From contig JACRJM010000010.1 of assembly GCA_016219965.1 (NCBI GenBank), positions 124,001-188,000 of the forward strand: DNA of 64,000 nt. Reading direction: 5' to 3'. Shown one piece after another: positions 58,567-64,000 of this stretch (its first letter is position 1; every line of letters starts with the position of its first letter). The position numbers and the translations under genes were made by a program. Source of the DNA: Candidatus Schekmanbacteria bacterium. Its GTDB lineage: Bacteria; Schekmanbacteria; GWA2-38-11; J061. The notes under the pieces are model-generated. The model did no database searches and was not told where the DNA came from. It worked only from the letters and a program-made list of their open reading frames with translations.

Positions 58567-60049
58567 GTCTCTCCCCTTTTTTCAAAACTATCTTTTTGAA
58601 AATATCTATATCTTCTTTATCTATTGCGCCTGAAAGGAACAATGTGATGGTACAGAAGACAATGCCGGCAATGACTGATAAGGGAATATTCATACCCTTA
58701 AACAGGAAAAATCCTGCAGCAAGAGATAGGGCTGAAACAAGAGATTTTGCAAGCATTGAAAAAAAAGCGAACGTAAAAACATGACTGAAAGCAAAATACA
58801 GAATCAGGAAAAAGTAAAAAGCCGAACCTGCCGCATAGGCAATTCCTGCTCCAAGATTGCCGTAAGCCGGAATTAACCAGAGATCAAAAGGAACCTTTAA
58901 CGCTATTGTTACAAGGGAGCAGAAAAAAACTATTATCTCCTTGTTCGCAGCTGCCATCAGCAGGCTGAACAGCGGCACAAGAAATGTAAAAAAAATATTG
59001 AGAGAAACTATCGAAAAAACACCGCCGGCAGCATCATACTTGGCTCCGAAGATGATATCTATTATCTGATTGGAAAAAGAAAAACAGACGACTCCGCCGA
59101 GCAGTCCTCCCATAGCAAGGAGTTTACAGATTTTACTGAAAAGGAATATAAGCTTCTCTTTCTCTTCCTGGCTTCCCTTAATCATCCTTGACATTACAGG
59201 AAAGAAAGATGTGATCATAACGGTCGGTATAAACTGCGCCGCTGAAAGGATGGAATAAGGGGCATAGAAGAGAGATATTTCCTCGTTATCAGCAAGATAT
59301 TTAAGGAAGAATATTTCCATATTGTTGCAGCACGCCATAGAAAGAGCGATTAATCCCATGACATAAGTATATTTAAAAAAAACGCCAAGCTTCACCTTGT
59401 CGAAATGGAATACGGGTTTGATAAAAACTCTTCTGACTACTATAAAAACTGCAATGAATCTTAAAACCGAAGCAAGAGCCTGCGAGTAAAAAATAAACAG
59501 GAAACCTAAATTCAGGTAACATGCAAAGGCTATAAATATGAGGTTTATTGCCTGGAAAAATATCGTGATATATGCATCATACTCCATCCTTTCAAAAGCC
59601 TTGAAAACAGCCTGATACATCATGGAAGAAGCAATGAGGATACGCGTTACTGCAACAATAAAAACAGCAAGGGAACCCTCAGGTGTGAGATGTAAAAATG
59701 GGATAGATGCAAGAATAAAGATGAACACTGCACCGGAAAGGCCCCAGCGGATCGTAAGAGCGTTTCCCAACGCAAGCGGAGCAGCTTCCCTGTCACAGGC
59801 CATTTCCCTAATGCTCACTATCTCAAGACCAAAATAAGTCACAGTTACCGCAGTGGTGACAAAAGAAACTATAAAACCATACCTGCCGTAATCCTCTAAT
59901 GACAGGTATCTTGTTATTATAAGTATAACAGCTAAGTTGCCGGCAATATCCAGGATACGGGCTATCGCGGTTGCAATGAAGTTTCCTACAAGTCCGCTGT
60001 TTTGCCCATTGATTGCTGCTTTTGATGATTCTGCCCGAGCTGTCGTCAT
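58559..60049 (-). CDS. Wzx-type polysaccharide flippase (MOP superfamily)
   Basis: 496 residues with about twelve to fourteen membrane helices, opening NFIATAIARILDIAGNLAVILIITRYLSLEDYGRYG, the typical start of RfbX/Wzx proteins, and the paired architecture of the MOP superfamily. It would flip lipid-linked glycan units across the inner membrane for the periplasmic ligase and polymerase encoded nearby. Located 22 bases after the Wzz/kinase gene. Confidence 0.9.
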   Translation of the reverse strand: MTTARAESSKAAINGQNSGLVGNFIATAIARILDIAGNLAVILIITRYLSLEDYGRYGFIVSFVTTAVTVTYFGLEIVSIREMACDREAAPLALGNALTIRWGLSGAVFIFILASIPFLHLTPEGSLAVFIVAVTRILIASSMMYQAVFKAFERMEYDAYITIFFQAINLIFIAFACYLNLGFLFIFYSQALASVLRFIAVFIVVRRVFIKPVFHFDKVKLGVFFKYTYVMGLIALSMACCNNMEIFFLKYLADNEEISLFYAPYSILSAAQFIPTVMITSFFPVMSRMIKGSQEEKEKLIFLFSKICKLLAMGGLLGGVVCFSFSNQIIDIIFGAKYDAAGGVFSIVSLNIFFTFLVPLFSLLMAAANKEIIVFFCSLVTIALKVPFDLWLIPAYGNLGAGIAYAAGSAFYFFLILYFAFSHVFTFAFFSMLAKSLVSALSLAAGFFLFKGMNIPLSVIAGIVFCTITLFLSGAIDKEDIDIFKKIVLKKGERLG

Positions 60050-60071
60050 TTAATGTCCTGCTTATGCATTA

Positions 60072-61841
60072 TTAATAGAGACTGAAGGAAGTTCTTATAT
60101 CTCTGGCCCGGTTTATAACAATTCCGTAAGGTGGGATTCCGCTGTCGCTGAGTATGTTCAAAGATTCTTTGAAATGGTTTGCTTCAGTCTTGAAAAGCGA
60201 AACTACCATGACAGGAATCTCTACGTGGGAAGCAAGAGAGTTTGTAAAGATATTTCTTCTTACAAGAGAAGTGCAGTCCATGATTATAAAATCGTATTTA
60301 CTCTTTAGCTCATCAATAAGTTCCTTGAATTCCGGCATCCCCAAATACATGGAAGGAAGGTTTTTACCTTTCCCAAGGGGAATGATGTCAAGCCCCTTTA
60401 TATTTGAACTCTTAATAACTTCCTCAAGCGATGCCTTCTTGTCGAGGTAATCCTTAAGGCCTGGCTTTGATTTAAGACGGAAATATCTTTTAAGTCTGCT
60501 CTGGAAAAAATCAGCATCAATAAGTACCACCCTTTTGCCGCGTTCAGCTATTACACGGGCAAGATATGAAGATATAACCGATTTCCCGTCACCTTGTGTG
60601 GGGCTGAAGATGCCTGTAACTTTATTGCCTGTTTTTATAATACCTGAACCAATATCCCCTATGCTGTCAAGAAACCGCTTGTTCCAGTAGAAAGTGACCC
60701 ATCTTACAAAAGGCCATGACACCAGAGGCACGATCCCCAATATAAGTCCGCTGAAATCTTTTCTTACCGGGTCAATGGCCTTGTATGTGGTATCAAAGTA
60801 TTCTAAAGTGAAAATAAGGAACAACCCTATTACTATGCTGAGTCCGCCCCCTATGCCGAGCACCATACCTGTATTGGGAAGATAAATGTCATTGGCAGGA
60901 TCGAAGGAAGGTTTTGCCCTTTGAATGAGAATTGCATTCGTTATATCCATTTCTGAAAGCATCTCAGCAATAGCAATTTGTTCATCAATCATCTTATTAC
61001 TGTTATCAAGCACATCCATTTTTCTCTGTATTTCGTTAAGTCTCATCTGCATCACAGGTATGGCAGCAAGCTGTTTCTTTACAGTTTCAATCTGTTTAAT
61101 TATAGAAAGTACATCAGGGTGTTTTTCAGTAAGCTCAATCTTAAGGGCAGGAAGTTTAGTCTCAAGCGAAACAAGCTGTTCTTCCAGCTGTTCCTTCTTC
61201 GTGCTTAAGTCAGCAAAGCCTCCTTTAAACATGATATCGCTTACGTCACTTTCATATTCATCCAATTTTTTGACTATCACTTTCTGCCTGGCTTTTAATA
61301 CAGCAGCAGTTTTAGTCATCTCAGCCCTGTTGAGATTGAAATAAAAATCCATGGTCTTTTCGCTGACCCTGTTTGCAATTGCTACAGCCTCTTCAGGATT
61401 GCTTGAATAGCCGGTTATTGAAAAAATTTCAGCGCTCTCTATCTGTGCAACCTTCACCCCTTTTTTCTGTGAACTCAAAAGCTTATATATGCTGAAAGTG
61501 TCAATAAAGAATTTGTCACCTTCAATAAGTTTTCCGTCCTCATTTTTCAGGTTTAGCTCTTTGATAACCGGGTCAACTACAGTTCTGGTCCTGATAAGTG
61601 TTTGATAAGTATCAATTACATTTTTCTCCTGAATATAATTAAACTTCCCAAGATCATCCGGGCTATTTGAAAATATCTGGGGTTTATAGTCTTTGATATT
61701 TATCATGAGCTTTGATGTAGCGCTGTATATTGGGATTACTTTCTTTGAAAGAAAAATGGGAAGCGCTACAAGTATCAGCACTGATATTATAAGGACGTAT
61801 TTTCTTCGCCAGATTATCTCAAGATATTTTATCAGTTCCAT
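60072..61841 (-). CDS. Wzz chain-length regulator fused to a BY-kinase-like ATPase
   Basis: 589 residues. Wzz domain with N-terminal helix (YVLIISVLILVALPIFL), a periplasmic coiled-coil region (about 170-290) and a second helix near residue 325, then a cytoplasmic ParA/MinD-like ATPase with Walker A FSPTQGDGKS, Walker A' VVLIDADFF and Walker B FIIMDCTS. This is the one-chain bacterial tyrosine-kinase (BY-kinase) plan. The C-terminus is short (TSFSLY) with one Tyr instead of the usual Tyr cluster, so autophosphorylation may be limited. It controls glycan chain length and export. The 95-base gap upstream contains no gene. Confidence 0.88.
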   Translation of the reverse strand: MELIKYLEIIWRRKYVLIISVLILVALPIFLSKKVIPIYSATSKLMINIKDYKPQIFSNSPDDLGKFNYIQEKNVIDTYQTLIRTRTVVDPVIKELNLKNEDGKLIEGDKFFIDTFSIYKLLSSQKKGVKVAQIESAEIFSITGYSSNPEEAVAIANRVSEKTMDFYFNLNRAEMTKTAAVLKARQKVIVKKLDEYESDVSDIMFKGGFADLSTKKEQLEEQLVSLETKLPALKIELTEKHPDVLSIIKQIETVKKQLAAIPVMQMRLNEIQRKMDVLDNSNKMIDEQIAIAEMLSEMDITNAILIQRAKPSFDPANDIYLPNTGMVLGIGGGLSIVIGLFLIFTLEYFDTTYKAIDPVRKDFSGLILGIVPLVSWPFVRWVTFYWNKRFLDSIGDIGSGIIKTGNKVTGIFSPTQGDGKSVISSYLARVIAERGKRVVLIDADFFQSRLKRYFRLKSKPGLKDYLDKKASLEEVIKSSNIKGLDIIPLGKGKNLPSMYLGMPEFKELIDELKSKYDFIIMDCTSLVRRNIFTNSLASHVEIPVMVVSLFKTEANHFKESLNILSDSGIPPYGIVINRARDIRTSFSLY

Positions 61842-61936
61842 TTATTATATTTATTCTGCCTCAAGGCACAAAAAAAACAAAAATTAAATCATTAATTTAT
61901 TATACACTGATTCAATGGATTGAGGAATTTATTTAA

Positions 61937-63100
61937 TCAAATTCTAATGATTATTTTGCCATCTGTACAGTGTGATGACAATTCCAATGCTTCCATAACC
62001 CTGTCAAACGGATAGCGGGATGTTACCATTTTCTCAACTTTAAGCCTGCCCGAAGCAATAAGCCGTATAATGTTCGGATAAATCCCATATCCGGAATGTC
62101 CCCTTGAACCTATTAGGCTGTTAGCCCCCGATACAAACAAATCCAGATTAACAGGTGTACTGCATGCTGCTCTGCCAAGATATATGATCTTCCCGTTAAG
62201 CGACATGGATTTCTCCATTTCAGGGACAGTAAGAGGAGCCGCACCGGCTGCTTCCACCTGCACATCTGCTCCAAAACCATCAGTCAGTTCCATAACCCTT
62301 TGGGAGGCTTCACCTTTCACCATTTTTTCAACATTAAAAACATGGTCTGCCCCCATTTGAGAGGCAATATTCAGCCTTTCATCAACCCTGTCAAAGGCTA
62401 TTATACTGCTTGCTCCTGCAGCCCGGGCAAGTGAAATTGCACCAAGTCCTATGGGACCTGTACCATAAACAGCAACCACTGCACCGGGAGCAAATCCTCC
62501 TCCGGCAATAAAAATACCATTGTAAGCACAACCAACAGGTTCGATAAGCGCTCCCACATCAAAAAGCTCATCACCCGGATATATTTTCTCAAACTCATTA
62601 ATCTTCCAGCAGTACCTCTCCTTTACTGCTGCAAACTCTGCAAGCGCTCCGTCGGAACTTAATCCTAAAAGTTCTATATTCCTGCACTGGTTTGGAGCCC
62701 CTCCCCTGCACGACCTGCATATTCCGCACCACATAATGCTTTCAACTGCAACCTTGTCGCCAACTTTAAGGGTCTTCACAAGAGACCCTGTCTTTTCCAC
62801 TATTCCGGAAAATTCGTGACCTAAAATGCAGGGAAATTTGGCGAGACCTGAAAAGATTATGTACTTCTCTTCATCCGTCTTGTAGACATGAGTATCGGAG
62901 CCGCAGATTCCGCAACTTTTAACCCTTATCAGGACTTCATCATCTCCGGTCTCCGGAACCGGCACGTTCCTGATTTCGAATCCGGGGTTTTTCCATACCA
63001 TATTCCCATTGACAGCTCTCTTCCTTTTTTTTTCATCTTCACTCAATTTATAGGAATTACGAGGCTGCCATTCGGCGTTGGCAATGAAGGCTTTCATCAT
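61937..63100 (-). CDS. Zinc-dependent medium-chain alcohol/polyol dehydrogenase
   Basis: 387 residues: catalytic zinc site from CGICGSDTHV and GHEFSG, structural zinc loop CGICRSCRGGAPNQC, and a Rossmann domain (VYGTGPIGLGAISLARAAGA). Related to threonine and sorbitol dehydrogenases. The N-terminal 45 residues before the family start (VPVPETGDDEVLIRVKSCG) are an extension with no clear domain. Eight bases separate it from the acyl-CoA-ligase-like gene. It may oxidise or reduce a precursor used by the locus. Confidence 0.88.
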   Translation of the reverse strand: MMKAFIANAEWQPRNSYKLSEDEKKRKRAVNGNMVWKNPGFEIRNVPVPETGDDEVLIRVKSCGICGSDTHVYKTDEEKYIIFSGLAKFPCILGHEFSGIVEKTGSLVKTLKVGDKVAVESIMWCGICRSCRGGAPNQCRNIELLGLSSDGALAEFAAVKERYCWKINEFEKIYPGDELFDVGALIEPVGCAYNGIFIAGGGFAPGAVVAVYGTGPIGLGAISLARAAGASSIIAFDRVDERLNIASQMGADHVFNVEKMVKGEASQRVMELTDGFGADVQVEAAGAAPLTVPEMEKSMSLNGKIIYLGRAACSTPVNLDLFVSGANSLIGSRGHSGYGIYPNIIRLIASGRLKVEKMVTSRYPFDRVMEALELSSHCTDGKIIIRI

Positions 63101-63107
63101 CAGAAGA

Positions 63108-64000
63108 TCACAATGCCTTTCTGTTAACTTTTCCGCTGCCGGTTTTTGGAAGGGATTCTCTGAGTTCTATCTCCCTTGGAAGTTTGTAACGAGGAAGGAG
63201 ATTCTTGCAAAAGCTTAGAATCTCATCTGCTTCTATATTTTTCCCGGGCATAGGGACTATGATAGCCTTTGGAACTTTTCCTCTCAGTCTGTCATCAAGA
63301 GCAACTACTGCAACTTCCCTGATATCAGGATGTTCAAGCAACGCCCGTTCTATCTCCAGCGGATAAACTTTGAGCCCGGCAATCTTCATCATTCCCATCT
63401 TTCTTTCAATAAAATAAAAATTACCATCATTGTCGCATTTGCCAAGGTCACTGCTGTAATACCAGCCGTTGCGAAAGCATGAACTTGTAGTTATATCATC
63501 ACCATAATATCCGCTTACAACAGCAGGACCCTTGAATACCATCTCCCCTGTTCTTCCGGGAGGAAGCTCCCTTCCTCTGTCATCTACTATTTTCACTTCA
63601 TATGATTTGCAAGGTTTGCCTACTGAACCTGCCGGCGCTAATCTCCCCGGTTTCACTGCAAGGGCAATTCCGGTTGTCTCAGTACTTCCCCAGACAGGGA
63701 TAATTGGAATCCCAACCCTCTGCACAAATCTTTCAATCAGCTTAACAGGTGTATACATCCCGCCGCTTTCAGGAACTCTTAAAGAACTCATGTCATATTC
63801 TTTGTGGTCAAGAACTTCAAGGAGGTTTTCATACATCGGGACAAGCCCCATCATGCATGTTACCTTATGATTTGCAATTGCCTCAGCTATGGACTTGGGA
63901 TAGATTTTATCGACAAGCACCATTGTCCCTCCAAGATAGACCGGTCTTGCAAATATTTCGTGAGGGTGGGCAAAGGGGGCAAACATACAGAGATGTATGT
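63108..64000 (-). CDS. Acyl-CoA synthetase/AMP-dependent ligase, C-terminal part (5' end outside window)
   Basis: The frame stays open to the window edge, so the gene starts beyond 64000; about 297 residues are present. They cover the middle and C-terminal ANL domains: PVWGSTETTGIAL (the adenylation A5-type motif), YSSDLG near A7, KIAGLKVYPLEIE near A8, and PKTGSGKVNRKAL with the catalytic Lys near A10. It would activate a carboxylic acid as acyl-AMP and then thioester. Acid unknown. The tight spacing to the dehydrogenase suggests a shared pathway. Confidence 0.9.
   Translation of the reverse strand, partial: IHLCMFAPFAHPHEIFARPVYLGGTMVLVDKIYPKSIAEAIANHKVTCMMGLVPMYENLLEVLDHKEYDMSSLRVPESGGMYTPVKLIERFVQRVGIPIIPVWGSTETTGIALAVKPGRLAPAGSVGKPCKSYEVKIVDDRGRELPPGRTGEMVFKGPAVVSGYYGDDITTSSCFRNGWYYSSDLGKCDNDGNFYFIERKMGMMKIAGLKVYPLEIERALLEHPDIREVAVVALDDRLRGKVPKAIIVPMPGKNIEADEILSFCKNLLPRYKLPREIELRESLPKTGSGKVNRKAL

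Noticed and set aside
1-64000. tRNA, rRNA, CRISPR arrays, transposases and prophage
   Set aside because: No cloverleaf-like sequences, regularly spaced repeats or mobile-element proteins were recognised on either strand.

Overview
The window looks like a piece of the chromosome of an anaerobic, respiratory, Gram-negative bacterium. The evidence is lipoproteins, an outer-membrane barrel ending in Phe, an LpxL-type acyltransferase, Tat and Sec exports, very many c-type cytochromes and sigma-54 regulation. The cytochrome complement recalls metal- and electrode-respiring Deltaproteobacteria (Geobacter-like) and poorly cultured phyla of similar lifestyle. I cannot place the organism from the sequence alone. 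Almost every gene lies on the minus strand; the one clear plus-strand gene is an EF-hand protein at 41338-41865.

Region 1 (1-9.6 kb) is a Tat-exported molybdopterin oxidoreductase operon: tatA, a TIG-domain cytochrome, a catalytic subunit with a Cys-type Mo ligand, a four-cluster Fe-S subunit and a TorD-type chaperone. A -24/-12 promoter precedes it. Upstream is a PhnD-like binding lipoprotein, a histidine kinase and a sigma-54 activator, a layout known from oxyanion-sensing systems such as AioXSR.

Region 2 (9.5-19.1 kb) is one long redox operon. It encodes a receiver domain fused to a membrane multiheme cytochrome, a Rieske protein, a split b6/subunit-IV cytochrome b, a nine-heme cytochrome, a Qrc/alternative-complex-III-like module (Fe-S, NrfD, molybdopterin-like protein) and a six-heme NapC-type cytochrome. 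A second -24/-12 promoter precedes it.

Region 3 (19.2-38.8 kb) looks like an extracellular electron-transfer island. It has three tandem multiheme-c/cytochrome-b modules (one fused like Geobacter CbcL, two split), an 18-heme cytochrome, a sigma-54 activator, a histidine kinase with a CXXCH site in its periplasmic sensor domain, two multiheme lipoproteins, an outer-membrane porin, a HEAT/TPR lipoprotein and an ethylbenzene-dehydrogenase-like heme protein with TIG and BACON domains. I count about 104 c-heme motifs between 4 and 39 kb, including CX3CH and CX4CH variants. The likely flow is quinol to membrane c/b modules, to periplasmic multihemes, to the porin-cytochrome conduit, to an outside acceptor. 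The same parts could instead serve inward transfer.

Region 4 (38.9-41.9 kb) holds an orphan cytoplasmic molybdopterin enzyme and, divergently, the EF-hand protein behind a third good -24/-12 promoter.

Region 5 (41.9-64 kb) is a surface-polysaccharide and lipid locus: glycosyltransferases, O-antigen-ligase-like protein, flippase, Wzz/BY-kinase, phosphodiesterase, acyltransferase, four B12-binding radical SAM proteins, a DUF362 ferredoxin, a zinc dehydrogenase and a truncated acyl-CoA ligase. Two intergenic gaps here carry four long hairpins. Three share an apical sequence while stems differ, and compensatory changes are visible. No tRNA, rRNA, CRISPR array or transposase was seen.
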